44,154 nucleotides of DNA from Hodarchaeum sp048939725 (GCA_048939725.1 JBHLPG010000006.1:1-44154), one strand, 5' to 3'. Positions 1 to 9,361 are shown, counted from the stretch's first letter. The notes: generated by a model not told the origin, from the sequence alone. Numbers and translations are program-made.

Positions 1-119
1 GGAAGGATAATGATTAATTGAATGTTTCCACAGATATTTAGCTATACGACCTGTACACTCTTCTGTACACCTAGTTCTCGATTCTTATTCGAGATTTTAA
101 AGATGATAATCCCACGCTT

Positions 120-1346
120 TCAGATGTATTTCAAGACAGAGGTAGGATATCGACTTTTCATATCTCGAAACCAAAAGCAAGCGGGGATTAAAACCAGTAT
201 AACAACTATCCACCATATTAAGGAAACAATCAACGCGTCGAAAACTCCCGGATCATACGGAATCAGAGTCCAAACGAGTATTGCCCCAGCCATAAACAAT
301 GTCATGTGAATACAATAGAAAAATAGAGCTGTTGCTCCAAAAAGCAGTACTGGCGTCATTAATGATCGAAAGCGCGGACTATCTTGGAAGAAAAAGCCTA
401 TTGCCAAGAATAATAACGTACCACCCAATGTCCAAAGGAGAAAGACAATACTTGGAGGATATTTGGCAATGAGGAAAAATTTATCAATAGCGAGACTCTC
501 TGGAGGGAGGTAATTTGCTGGCCAAGTTGGGATGCCTATTAAACTAGCAAATCGTATTACAAAGAAAGCTACCAGGCATAATCCACCCACAATCCCTAAG
601 GATTCTGCTATTTTCCTATTTGAACTAGAATTTTCTTGTTGTTGAATTAACCAGCGACCAAAAATTACCCCTAATCCCATGACGCCTAGCCAGGGAATCA
701 ATGGATAGATTCCATACAATCTTCCTTCAAATTGCATAGATAAAAACAGGGCGACTGCGAGAAATCGCACAATTTCATTGGTTTGGGTTTCAAAATCAAT
801 GATTGGAGATATTATCATAAATGGTGACAGCAGGATTATCCCTACTGAGAAGATTACAAGAACAGAGCTAGGTAATCGGTGAGCAAACGCAAAGAAGATC
901 ATACCTACCCCGATACACGCAAGAATTCCAAAGTAGAACTGCACAGCACCAAAGAAACTGAATAATGTGGATATTAATGTCCATTCGATGATTAAGAGGA
1001 TTATCCCACGAATGACAAGATGTTGACTTATTGCCATTTGTGTTTCCCCTTTTTCTTGGCGTCTGGTGGTGCTTAACGTGATTGCCGTTCCCGCTAGGAA
1101 TAGAAAAGCTGGTGCACACCAATGTGTCAAAAATCGGGTAAGAAAGGTTAAGACATCAGGATACTCGGGTCGATTTCCGAGGAATCCCTCACCACCCACA
1201 TGATAAGGATTTATCACAGAGGCATGATCAAGTGCCATTAGAATCATAACTAAACCTCTAGTAAAGTCGATTGGGACAAGGCGGGTCGATGGTACAATAT
1301 TTCGAATTCTAGTTCCTAAACTATTTCCAAAAGATGTAGATTGCAT
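120..1346 (-). CDS. DUF1624 / HGSNAT-like membrane acyltransferase
   Basis: This 408-residue polytopic membrane protein resembles the DUF1624 group related to the catalytic part of heparan-alpha-glucosaminide N-acetyltransferase. Those proteins move acetyl groups across a membrane onto sugars. The N-terminus has the family hallmark: an R-x-x-x-I-D-F-x-R-G stretch (about residues 22-31) leading into helix 1, which ends in ALDHAS with Asp40-His41. About ten hydrophobic segments follow. It starts with ATG. The interrupted two-TM gene lies 54 bases upstream on the same strand, so co-transcription is possible. The acceptor substrate cannot be read from sequence. In an archaeon a surface glycan or lipid-linked sugar is a reasonable guess. 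Family assignment is fairly secure; substrate is unknown. Confidence 0.75.
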   Translation of the reverse strand: MQSTSFGNSLGTRIRNIVPSTRLVPIDFTRGLVMILMALDHASVINPYHVGGEGFLGNRPEYPDVLTFLTRFLTHWCAPAFLFLAGTAITLSTTRRQEKGETQMAISQHLVIRGIILLIIEWTLISTLFSFFGAVQFYFGILACIGVGMIFFAFAHRLPSSVLVIFSVGIILLSPFMIISPIIDFETQTNEIVRFLAVALFLSMQFEGRLYGIYPLIPWLGVMGLGVIFGRWLIQQQENSSSNRKIAESLGIVGGLCLVAFFVIRFASLIGIPTWPANYLPPESLAIDKFFLIAKYPPSIVFLLWTLGGTLLFLAIGFFFQDSPRFRSLMTPVLLFGATALFFYCIHMTLFMAGAILVWTLIPYDPGVFDALIVSLIWWIVVILVLIPACFWFRDMKSRYPTSVLKYI

Positions 1347-1400
1347 TTTCTATTCTCTCCTGTTCTGTTTCTTTTATTCTCTTTCATTTTCAATAGATTT

Positions 1401-2069
1401 CTATGCTATCCAAATCATAATTGAACTGGCGATCCAAATTAAGTTCATATTAGAGTCTAGAATTGAAATCTGGGTTAAGTCTATACCAGTTCCGTCCAAT
1501 GGCCCCCTTATTATCCCATATTCTAGTCTTTGAAACATGAGCCAGCCTGATAAAAGATGTATATCTCTAATAGCTTGACTTGTAGTCCAAGGATCCAATC
1601 TTCACCCGTCATAACGATAATGGTCCAGCCTGTTATACAGATATTTATCGACTAAATTGATATCTTCCAGTACTGCACTGATCATACTGTTAGAGAAATT
1701 TTGGTTTTCAATTGACCAAGAGTACGCCAGATACAAACCTTTGCCATCCTCCTGGGTATTATAATAATCTATAACCGTCTTATTGATCACATGATATATC
1801 TTACAATTAGGATTCAGCCCATCCCCTTGGTAGGATAAATTAATAAATTCATTGTCTTCAGAGCTTATCCCCCTTGCCTTTTCTAAGACATTAAATCCCT
1901 CCAAATGAAGAATTGGCGTAATTCCTTCTGTTTGATTACTGTAACGATTGATTTTGAATTCATTTGGACTTGGCCACAAATCTAAGGGCCAGAATCGTAA
2001 TGGAATCACCCAAATAAGTAAACTAATAATTCCACATATTCCTAATATTGTTCTTGCTCTTAAGATCAT
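1401..2069 (-). pseudogene. Two-TM hypothetical protein interrupted by an in-frame TGA
   Basis: One reading frame runs from an ATG at 2069 to a stop at 1401, broken only by a TGA at 1602-1604. The first part (155 residues) has an N-terminal membrane helix (about residues 8-27) and a polar ectodomain. The part after the TGA (about 66 codons) looks equally coding and ends in a hydrophobic helix followed by the stop. A protein anchored at both ends would result if the TGA were, for example, TGG (Trp). I recognise no family. The gene is either recently inactivated, affected by a sequencing error, or a truncated 155-residue protein is made. No sign of selenocysteine machinery was seen. It is divergent from the serine hydrolase at 2228. 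Confidence 0.5.
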
Positions 2070-2227
2070 CTTTCTCGGTCAAATTTGGTTTAATAATCCT
2101 ACTTGGTTTTCCCAGATATATAAACTTATACTTGAGTTTGAAAAGGGGATAAATCCATTATTCTAAGGAGGTTTCAGTTCCGATTTCTAGAGGTTTATTA
2201 GTTACTAGGAGTTAAATTCGAAACATA

Positions 2228-3949
2228 ATGAACCCCTCTAAAAAAACGACATTCTTCATTATCCTTATTTGTTGGATACCATTAACTCTACATGTTAATA
2301 TAGCAAAAGCCACACCTGACTTTTCTAGGTTAGAAGAGAAGTTAGAAGCAGTTAGAGAACAATATAATGTCCCAACAGTACATGCAGCAATAACACGTAA
2401 TAAGGATTTAATCTGGACCACGGGATTAGGTAATCAAACAGAACCTAACACGGTCTTTCTTATCGCATCAAATCAAAAACCGTTTGTAGCAACAGCGATT
2501 CTTCAATTGTATGAACAAGGATTGATTGCATTAGATTCTGATATCTCGACTTATCTACCTTTTGAGGTTAAGCATCCTCAGTATCCTGAAAAGGCAATAA
2601 CCATTCGAATGCTCTTAACCCACACGTCTGGACTGAAATCCGTTTTGTTAAACGAATTTTACTGGGATACGGAGGGAAAATTCTCATGGGGAGACCCAAC
2701 CATTCTTTCAATGAGTCTTGGGGAATATTTAAATGAATCATTTACTCCAGGTGGCTATATTTACGACCCAACAATTTGGATATTGAAACCAAATGAAAGG
2801 TACTCTTATTCAAACACTGGGTTTAAGCTTCTCCACTATTTAGTTGAATGTGTATCTGGACAATCCTTTGAGCAATATCTGAAGGAAAATATTTTTGGTC
2901 CATTAGATATGAATAACTCTGGTTTAAATGCCTCCGATTTTATTAATAATCATGCGACACCATATTCCAGGATTTCTGGGACGAACCAAGAAATGGAGCA
3001 ATATTCAACTTGGCAGATTCGTTCTTCTGCGACCGATATGGCTCACTTTATGATTGCTCATCTCAATAACGGAAAATTTGGGGATAATCAGATTTTAAAA
3101 GCCTCTACGGTTAATATGATGCATTCGAAAATTGTTCAATACTCATTCTATAGAAATCCATTTTTCCAAGATGTGAATAACTACAGATTTTATCAACATT
3201 CCTATGGATTAGGATGGAGTCACTTCCATGATGGATTTGGAGGTCATGGAGGGTCAACACCAGGATTTCTTTCAGTGACAGCAGGCAGGAAAAATCCTGA
3301 CGGTACTAGTACAGGTATTGTACTATTCCTGAATCTCAATTCATTAGTAAGGAACCCTTCCTCTGAAGATTTTAATGAAGTCCAGTCTTGTTATAACCAA
3401 TTAATTAATACCATACTTTTTGAATTGAACCTGATTCCGATAATAAACCAAGAGTATGTTGATCTTCTCATTTTCTTCCTTACTCTATGGTTAACGTTTG
3501 TTCTTATTATACACTTTAGTGTGCGAATCGCGAATAAGGAGAAGATAACTAAATTCTATAATTCCACAGGTGGGGATAGAAGTTTCATTTTCCCCTTTCT
3601 AATCTATGCCCTTGTTGCTCTCATGATTGGATTAAATTATTTCAGCTTGAATGATTGGTTAAGATTATTACTTTCTCTGCCAATCCTGAGTTACTTAGGA
3701 TTTCTCTCCTTTTCTATCATCAGAAATAAGGACGATTTATTACCCCACTTCAAACAATCAAGAGAGGCTTACTTCTTTCAAGGCTGGTTAATTGTGGGAC
3801 TAATTGGTTTGACCTTGTACAATTATTCATATTGGATGTTAACACACACCCCGTTAATTCCTACAATCCTTTGTTTTCTTTCGATCTCATTAGTTTTGAT
3901 TTACGATGTCGTTGATCTATTAACAAGAAACTCTTCTATTTCTGTCTAA
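2228..3949 (+). CDS. Membrane-anchored beta-lactamase-fold serine hydrolase
   Basis: This 573-residue member of the beta-lactamase / penicillin-binding-protein-like serine hydrolases probably acts outside the cell on peptides, amides or esters. A signal peptide occupies roughly residues 8-28. The catalytic set is present: SNQK at 81-84 (SxxK, nucleophile Ser81 and Lys84), YSN at 194-196 (YxN) and HGGS at 340-343 in the position of the KTG-like box. The family sequence RMLLTHTSGL is at about 128-137. After residue about 420 come four predicted membrane helices, so the catalytic domain is probably tethered outside the membrane. The gene starts with ATG and stands alone, divergent from the interrupted gene and convergent with the Kelch gene. 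Substrate is unknown. Confidence 0.85.
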   Translation: MNPSKKTTFFIILICWIPLTLHVNIAKATPDFSRLEEKLEAVREQYNVPTVHAAITRNKDLIWTTGLGNQTEPNTVFLIASNQKPFVATAILQLYEQGLIALDSDISTYLPFEVKHPQYPEKAITIRMLLTHTSGLKSVLLNEFYWDTEGKFSWGDPTILSMSLGEYLNESFTPGGYIYDPTIWILKPNERYSYSNTGFKLLHYLVECVSGQSFEQYLKENIFGPLDMNNSGLNASDFINNHATPYSRISGTNQEMEQYSTWQIRSSATDMAHFMIAHLNNGKFGDNQILKASTVNMMHSKIVQYSFYRNPFFQDVNNYRFYQHSYGLGWSHFHDGFGGHGGSTPGFLSVTAGRKNPDGTSTGIVLFLNLNSLVRNPSSEDFNEVQSCYNQLINTILFELNLIPIINQEYVDLLIFFLTLWLTFVLIIHFSVRIANKEKITKFYNSTGGDRSFIFPFLIYALVALMIGLNYFSLNDWLRLLLSLPILSYLGFLSFSIIRNKDDLLPHFKQSREAYFFQGWLIVGLIGLTLYNYSYWMLTHTPLIPTILCFLSISLVLIYDVVDLLTRNSSISV

Positions 3950-4004
3950 CTCGAGCTTCTCTCTAAGTTCCTACTTTCTTCGGTTTAAACGTCCTTTTTT
4001 TACA

Positions 4005-5507
4005 TTACTGACTAGATTTTCTTCTTAGAACTACTAAATAGATCATTATTGCACTCGCTAAGACTAGGGAAAAACCAGGGACACCTGGAGAAGAGATGGT
4101 GATTGAAACAACGTTAGAAGTTTCGCTTTCTCCTATACTATTTTTTGCGCAGACCGTATAGAAATAAGTACCTCCTTTACTGATATCAGCATCAATATAT
4201 TCTAAAGTGTCTTTTCCTTGAATTGTTTTGTATAAAGTTAAACTATCGGATTTATTTCCTCGATAAATAATATATTCCGTAATGGGTGATCCTGCACAGG
4301 TTAAAGGTGCACTCCATGTTAAGTTCGCCTCACCATTAATTTCAGTCACTTGTAGATATAATGGTTTACTGGGTACATTTGCTTGATAATGATAAGCCCA
4401 AGTATCATTCAGTACTCCAGCTCCTCCTGAACCTCCAAAAAGAATTGCTACATCTGATTCGGAATCATAATTAAATGCAAATGCGTGTCTATCTGAAGGC
4501 GGTGAAGGAGAATTCATATCGGTCCAGGTATTAGTATTATAATCATAGCTCCAAGTATCGCGATATATCTCCCAGTCATAATGTCTTACTCCAGCAAAGA
4601 GTAAGATCCGATCTATTCTTGAGTTATAGATCATTTTACACACACACCTCTTTGAGGGATAGACTGGTGGATGCATATTTGTCCATGTATTCTCTTTATA
4701 ATCATAAGCCCATGTTTCGTCACGGTCAACGCCATCCATACAGGAGCGTCCACCAAATATGATCATTTTATCGGATTCTGAGTCATAAGCTGATCCAAGA
4801 GTTGCCAAGGGTGGAGGACTTACAATGGGACTCATATTTGTCCAGATATTATTATTATAATCATAAACCCAAGTATCTTGATAAAATGGAATTGTTCCAT
4901 TCATATCGGAATTTATACCACCAAACATAATCATTTTATCATTAGCTTTATCATAACTCATTGTACAACCTCCTCGAAAAGGAGGACTATTTTCGGTCGT
5001 CAGATTCTCCCATGTGTTGGAATCATAATCATAACTCCATGTTTCTCCTACACCAGTACTTTGATACACTATCTGATCATGAGCCCATTTCCACCCTCCA
5101 AACATAATTATACGATCAGATTCAGAATCATAGGCCACTGCAGCCATAATTTTGGCAATTTTCCTCATTTCAGGGGTTGTAAGATTTTCCCAAGTATCCG
5201 TATTATAATCATATGCCCAGGTATCATTAAATATCTTTGAAAAAGTCCCATTATCCCCACTACAGAGAATAATTCGGTCTGACTGTGAGTCATAAGCGGA
5301 ATGCTTCCAATGGTGATAACGTGCAGGTGGAGCAACAGCTGGACTCATTTCTACCCAATCTGATCCGATTTGATTTGAGTCATTTATTAGATATTGAATC
5401 TTGCCTTGGTTACCACGTATAGGGTGATTATTAACAATAAATACAAATAGATAGACGATAAAAACAATCTTCCTTATGCTTGCTGTATTCTTTCCAATTT
5501 TTCTCAA
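4005..5507 (-). CDS. Kelch-repeat / fibronectin III surface protein with PGF-type tail
   Basis: This 500-residue secreted protein has a hydrophobic signal segment at about residues 11-28. Six Kelch-like repeats follow between roughly 55 and 375, each with a YDSESDRIIMFGG-like strand and a DTWAYDY-NTWENL-like strand; these should form one beta-propeller. An FN3 domain covers about 379-470 (NLTWSAPL; YFYTVCAKNSIG). The C-terminus has V-P-G-F at 476-479, then a hydrophobic helix, then RRKSSQ. That arrangement resembles archaeal PGF-CTERM sorting/anchoring tails, and the binding-protein gene at 17696 ends in a similar way. It likely sits on the cell surface and binds glycans or proteins. It is a single gene, with the membrane-bound regulator gene 64 bases upstream on the same strand. 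Confidence 0.85.
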   Translation of the reverse strand: MRKIGKNTASIRKIVFIVYLFVFIVNNHPIRGNQGKIQYLINDSNQIGSDWVEMSPAVAPPARYHHWKHSAYDSQSDRIILCSGDNGTFSKIFNDTWAYDYNTDTWENLTTPEMRKIAKIMAAVAYDSESDRIIMFGGWKWAHDQIVYQSTGVGETWSYDYDSNTWENLTTENSPPFRGGCTMSYDKANDKMIMFGGINSDMNGTIPFYQDTWVYDYNNNIWTNMSPIVSPPPLATLGSAYDSESDKMIIFGGRSCMDGVDRDETWAYDYKENTWTNMHPPVYPSKRCVCKMIYNSRIDRILLFAGVRHYDWEIYRDTWSYDYNTNTWTDMNSPSPPSDRHAFAFNYDSESDVAILFGGSGGAGVLNDTWAYHYQANVPSKPLYLQVTEINGEANLTWSAPLTCAGSPITEYIIYRGNKSDSLTLYKTIQGKDTLEYIDADISKGGTYFYTVCAKNSIGESETSNVVSITISSPGVPGFSLVLASAIMIYLVVLRRKSSQ

Positions 5508-5571
5508 ATTTCATCATCTCTTCTTATGCCAAGTTTTTTATTTTCTTTTTTTTGTTCAAAAGTTTTAGTTA

Positions 5572-6093
5572 CTACATTTGATCAGGATTCATCTTCCAGA
5601 TCTTATATGATTCAAAAATAAAAACACCTATGCCGAAGATTATGTACATTAAGAAGATTAGGGTGTTTATATCTAACATATAACTATCTCCATTGGTAAA
5701 TGTGTTAATTAAGAACCATAATATCCCTGTGAAATAAATTATCAAGTATAATGAGAACCTCGGAATCATTTTATATCCAAATCTGACATAAAATCCAAGA
5801 ATACCTGATTTTACTTCTTCCTTGATGAAATATTTATCTGTTTCATCATTTTTTTCAACTAATCCTGCTTCTACTAACTTTTTCACTTGATACGTTATTG
5901 TGCCTGGAGAAGAAACCCTTAAGTCCCGCTGCAATTCTCGAATTCCCATCTCACCTCTTGTTAAAAGGTACCAATATACTTTCAGAGTCATTCCTTGTAA
6001 TAATACTTTGTAATCAGTACCTTTCTCCATATCTTGCTTGTTGAAGACAAACAAGTTATAAAGGCATTCTTTGACCCTTGAAACCAAGCTCAA
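5572..6093 (-). CDS. Membrane-bound winged-helix transcriptional regulator
   Basis: This 173-residue protein has a winged helix-turn-helix at about residues 28-95 (LQGMTLKVYWYLL; RELQRDLRVSSPGTITYQVKKL is the recognition region), of the ArsR/MarR-like type common in archaea. Two predicted membrane helices follow in the C-terminal third, so the DNA-binding domain should be cytoplasmic and membrane tethered. The TTG start overlaps the TGA stop of the upstream solute-binding-protein gene (TTGA). A GGGAGG Shine-Dalgarno lies about 8 bases before it, which supports this start and implies translational coupling. The context suggests it senses the state of the coupled binding protein. The target may be the palindromic site at 8385-8412, which is inference. 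Confidence 0.75.
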   Translation of the reverse strand: MSLVSRVKECLYNLFVFNKQDMEKGTDYKVLLQGMTLKVYWYLLTRGEMGIRELQRDLRVSSPGTITYQVKKLVEAGLVEKNDETDKYFIKEEVKSGILGFYVRFGYKMIPRFSLYLIIYFTGILWFLINTFTNGDSYMLDINTLIFLMYIIFGIGVFIFESYKIWKMNPDQM

Positions 6094-8282
6094 AATTTAA
6101 ACCTCCCTTTTAATTGCAGGAATCGTTGAAAATTCCAATAAACCATTAAGAATACTATTCCACCTGTAATAAACGTCAAAAAAAAAGCTAAAGGCAGGTA
6201 CTGAAAGGTAGCTTTTGTAATTTCACCAAATTGTAAAATGATATCTCCTTTCACTTTAACTTCGATATATCTCAATGTTTGATTTGAGTCAACGGTTTTT
6301 AGATTCTCCCAAAATGCTTCTTTCTCATTCCATTGTTGAAGCCCCAGTTCTTCTATTTTCAAGGAATTAATTATTTCTTCGGTATCAAAATAACAGCGTA
6401 GATAATAATCCACCTCCTTATTACTGACGTTTACTGATACAAATTTCCCTTCTCCGGTTTTTGTCAATATAACATTTCTTAACTGATTCGTCATTGTTAC
6501 AGTTACGGTACCAGGAGTTTGTCCGTTAGGAGTTAGGACTATGTCTGCATCAGGAAAATAAACTGCATACTCAGGAATCGAAAAATCTTTGTATTCAAAG
6601 ATAAAATTGTTTTCATTATGTTCATTTAATTTGATATTTTTGCCGAGTCTGTATAATTTCGGGTTATCTGAGCTATAGGTGTAATTAAATACCATTTTGA
6701 ACGCTTTATCTATATTTACTAGATTTGTGAGATTTTTAATAAGAGCAAATTTGTCCTTCAAAAAATTAATAAACAGCACTGGTGCATCGAACTCGATTAA
6801 GGATTGAACCAGTGAATAATAATACTCTCGTTCCTGTTTAATAGGTGTGGTTTCACCACGAATGAGTAATTCATCCATGAGAGAGTTATTATACTTGCCT
6901 GTATTAAATATGCTTTCTGAATGTAGATAATCACGAAGGAAGCTTGGATCGTGTATTCCTCCTGACCCAAAAATGAAGATATCATAGTCTCCATTGTAAA
7001 AACGACTATATTCATAATCTAAATCTATTGTTGTTTGAATACCAATAGCTTTTAAATTCTCACTGATGATACTTAACAATTTGGTACAATTGGCTATCAA
7101 AGTCATGCCTACTAAATCCACACTAAATCTATAACCATCAGATCCCTTAATGAAACCCGCGTCATCTAATAAAATATTAGCATATGAGAGATTGTATGGA
7201 AATCCTTGTAATGCTTCATCTACAAATGGTGTTCCTGGAGGGAATAATGAGTGCATGGGTGTTCCGACACCATCAAAAAGAGTATTGATTAAATAAGAAC
7301 GATTAATAGCATAATTAATCGCTTTTCGGACGTTCTGATTGGCTAGAACAGGATTAAGGTGGTTAAAATAACCCATTAGATGTGTAGTTGAAGTATTAAT
7401 CTGTTGTATCTGCCATTCTTCATCAGATTTGATTTCTTGGGGAATTTCATTCGGTAGAAAATTTATTTCGTTTTTTAGAACTGCCTCATAAAATTCTGAT
7501 CCTTCCATATTAAGAACGTAGAATTGTACTTCCTCAAAGGGAGCCACACCTCGAAAGTGATAAGAAAACCTTGTATAGTTATAGAATGTTTCATTACTTG
7601 ATGACAAGTCCAATATATAGGGTCCTGTTCCAATAGGTTGAACTAGAGATCCTGTTTCATTGAAACTTGATGGTGAAACTAATGGAAACTCTTCGTGGAT
7701 AAATGCGGTATAAGAGCGAAAGAAATTAATGATGACTACATATTCACTTACTATTTCAACAGAATCTAATGGAAAATTGTCTGGATCAAAAAAACCCCAT
7801 ATATCTGAACTTAAATAAGCTGGATTACTCGGATCAAGTATTCTATCGTAATTAAATTTTACTGAGGTACTATTAAACTTGGATCCGTCATGGAAATACA
7901 CATCATCCCTTAAATGGAATATCCAATGCTTACTATCCTCAGAAACTATCCATTGTCTTGCCAATGAAGGCGATATATCACCTGACTGAACATCATAAGA
8001 AACCAGAGAATCATATATCAATGAATTTCGCAGAATATCTGGGCCATAAATTGTCTTTAATGGATCATAATTATAATTTAACAGCGCCTGAGATCCTATT
8101 TTCAATATCAATGGTTTTGATTCATTTATTAACAATTCAGATGAATTTTTGCTAGAAATACCATATTGAGATTCTACCATTAACGGATTGATAATACGAT
8201 CCTCAGTAATTTCAGGATTAAAGATCATAGATACAATAATTAACAGAATTTGTGCAAATACCAAAGTACTGTTTATTTTCAT
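6090..8282 (-). CDS. Orphan family-5 solute-binding protein with C-terminal membrane anchor
   Basis: This 730-residue protein has a signal segment at about residues 5-22 and an SBP_bac_5 (peptide/nickel-binding) domain at roughly 65-510. Family patterns include LARQWIVSEDSKHWIFHLRDD, VRKAINYAINRSYLI and IGTGPYIL. An additional beta-rich region of about 150 residues is followed by one membrane helix (about 696-717) and a basic cytoplasmic end. Ordinary binding proteins are 500-600 residues, so the extra domain and anchor are unusual. No permease or ATPase genes adjoin it; the only partner is the overlapping membrane-bound regulator. It could therefore be a ligand sensor rather than a transporter component. 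ATG start. A TATA-like TTTAAATAA region (8342-8360, read on the minus strand) and the 8385-8412 palindromes lie upstream. Confidence 0.85.
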   Translation of the reverse strand: MKINSTLVFAQILLIIVSMIFNPEITEDRIINPLMVESQYGISSKNSSELLINESKPLILKIGSQALLNYNYDPLKTIYGPDILRNSLIYDSLVSYDVQSGDISPSLARQWIVSEDSKHWIFHLRDDVYFHDGSKFNSTSVKFNYDRILDPSNPAYLSSDIWGFFDPDNFPLDSVEIVSEYVVIINFFRSYTAFIHEEFPLVSPSSFNETGSLVQPIGTGPYILDLSSSNETFYNYTRFSYHFRGVAPFEEVQFYVLNMEGSEFYEAVLKNEINFLPNEIPQEIKSDEEWQIQQINTSTTHLMGYFNHLNPVLANQNVRKAINYAINRSYLINTLFDGVGTPMHSLFPPGTPFVDEALQGFPYNLSYANILLDDAGFIKGSDGYRFSVDLVGMTLIANCTKLLSIISENLKAIGIQTTIDLDYEYSRFYNGDYDIFIFGSGGIHDPSFLRDYLHSESIFNTGKYNNSLMDELLIRGETTPIKQEREYYYSLVQSLIEFDAPVLFINFLKDKFALIKNLTNLVNIDKAFKMVFNYTYSSDNPKLYRLGKNIKLNEHNENNFIFEYKDFSIPEYAVYFPDADIVLTPNGQTPGTVTVTMTNQLRNVILTKTGEGKFVSVNVSNKEVDYYLRCYFDTEEIINSLKIEELGLQQWNEKEAFWENLKTVDSNQTLRYIEVKVKGDIILQFGEITKATFQYLPLAFFLTFITGGIVFLMVYWNFQRFLQLKGRFKF

Positions 8283-8384
8283 ACTTAAATATCACTTCAT
8301 AACGTTAAACCAGATTTAATTTTGGATTAATTTCTGGATTCTTTATTTATTTAAACTTTTCTAGCAATTTAAGGTGTTTAAATC

Positions 8385-8412
8385 TTCGTACAACCCGTAC
8401 GAAATTTCGTAC
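8385..8412. promoter_or_regulatory. Three-half-site palindromic operator between divergent promoters
   Basis: The 7-mer TTCGTAC or its complement GTACGAA occurs three times in 28 bases: 8385-8391, 8397-8403 (inverted, 5-base spacer) and 8406-8412. The last two form a perfect 16-base palindrome at 8397-8412. The array lies between a TATA-like element for the minus-strand binding-protein/regulator operon (8342-8360) and one for the plus-strand gene at 8552 (8433-8440). This is the expected place for a dimeric regulator acting on one or both. The regulator at 5572-6093 is the nearest candidate. Confidence 0.65.
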
Positions 8413-8432
8413 AGCAATTTTTAAGGAAATTC

Positions 8433-8440
8433 TTTTATAT
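8433..8440 (+). promoter_or_regulatory. TATA-like promoter element for the inositol-monophosphatase-family gene
   Basis: TTTTATAT is preceded by a purine-rich stretch that could serve as BRE. A start of transcription about 25 bases downstream (near 8463) would give a leader of roughly 90 bases, which holds a very short open frame at 8491-8538. Assigned from spacing and composition only. Confidence 0.4.
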
Positions 8441-8490
8441 CCCTTTATTTTGATACATAACACATGATTTCTAAATTGAGAGGTTAAGTT

Positions 8491-8538
8491 ATGAGAAGAA
8501 AACACTTTGTCATGCTAATAATCCTAACCTACTTCTAG
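8491..8538 (+). other. Possible 15-residue leader ORF
   Basis: An ATG with GAGAGGT about 6 bases upstream opens a 15-codon frame encoding a basic then hydrophobic peptide (MRRKHFVMLIILTYF). It stops 13 bases before the ATG of the next gene. It could be a leader peptide, a relic of a signal sequence, or chance. It is listed because the ribosome-binding site and position are good. Low confidence that it is translated. Confidence 0.2.
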
Positions 8539-8551
8539 CAGATGGAAGACA

Positions 8552-9361
8552 ATGCTTGCTATAGATGATCAAATTTTAGCAGTAGCGATTGCAGCTGCGA
8601 AGTCAGGAGGAGAATTACTCCTTGAGATGTATGGAAAAATAGAAATTACCTATAAATTGGATCAAACCGTCGTTACTCAAGCTGATCTTCACTCTGATAA
8701 GAGGGTCAGAAAAATTTTGACAAAAGAATTTCCAACACATTCAATTTTGAGTGAAGAAGGTGATAAAAGTTTCAGATTCGAAGATGGGGATTCCTCTTCA
8801 GAGTACGTATGGGTAATTGATCCCTTGGATGGAACTTTGAATTATGCTACTCAAAATCCTTTCTTTGGGATCTCAATAGGTTTGTTGGTCGATCACCAGC
8901 CCTTTCTTGGGGTGATCTATTTTCCTATACAAGATGAGCTTTTCTATGCCAAGCTAGGTGCTGGTGCCTTTCTAAATGACAGAAGACTGCAAGTGGGCTC
9001 CAATCTATCCCTTGAAGATGCTTTTTTAGCATATGGTAACGCAAGCGATATGAAAAATCGTCAGCTCATTACAAACATCTTCCCTCAACTCAAAATAAAG
9101 AATGACACGGTGAGACAGGTGGGGTCACCCGCGCTCGCGTTGTGTTATGTCGCTGCAGGACGATATGGTGCATTCTTCATGCCAGGGCCACACTTATGGG
9201 ATGTAACCGCTGGAATCGTTATTGTCCAAGAGGCGAATGGTCGGGTCACAGACTTTTTCAACAAGCCGTTTTCACTTAATTCAACCAGTATCATTGCAGC
9301 TAGTTCAACACTTCATTCAGAAATCCTTCCCTTTCTGACAAACACATTTCCTGAAAATTAA
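8552..9361 (+). CDS. Inositol-monophosphatase-family phosphatase
   Basis: This 269-residue Mg2+-dependent phosphatase belongs to the inositol monophosphatase superfamily. In archaea members dephosphorylate inositol-1-phosphate and/or fructose-1,6-bisphosphate. The metal-site motifs are all present: SEEGD at about 67-71, VIDPLDGTLNY at 88-98 (Asp90, Asp93) and GPHLWDVTAG at 212-221 (Trp216-Asp217). Length and motif spacing are normal, so it should be active. ATG start. It lies between the palindromic operator region and the small GTPase gene, which has its own TATA-like element. Which of the two phosphatase activities it has cannot be read from sequence. Confidence 0.9.
   Translation: MLAIDDQILAVAIAAAKSGGELLLEMYGKIEITYKLDQTVVTQADLHSDKRVRKILTKEFPTHSILSEEGDKSFRFEDGDSSSEYVWVIDPLDGTLNYATQNPFFGISIGLLVDHQPFLGVIYFPIQDELFYAKLGAGAFLNDRRLQVGSNLSLEDAFLAYGNASDMKNRQLITNIFPQLKIKNDTVRQVGSPALALCYVAAGRYGAFFMPGPHLWDVTAGIVIVQEANGRVTDFFNKPFSLNSTSIIAASSTLHSEILPFLTNTFPEN

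Noticed and set aside
22..309. Plus-strand open frame of 95 codons at the left edge
   Set aside because: It lies antisense to the end of the DUF1624-like gene, has no good start signal and encodes no recognisable protein.
1602..1604. TGA read as selenocysteine
   Set aside because: There is no SECIS-like structure that I can recognise and no selenoprotein-family context; a nonsense change or sequencing error is simpler.
3950..4004. T-run between the convergent serine-hydrolase and Kelch genes as a structured terminator
   Set aside because: Only a short T-run near 3993 without a stem; it may still end transcription, but the evidence is too weak for a feature.
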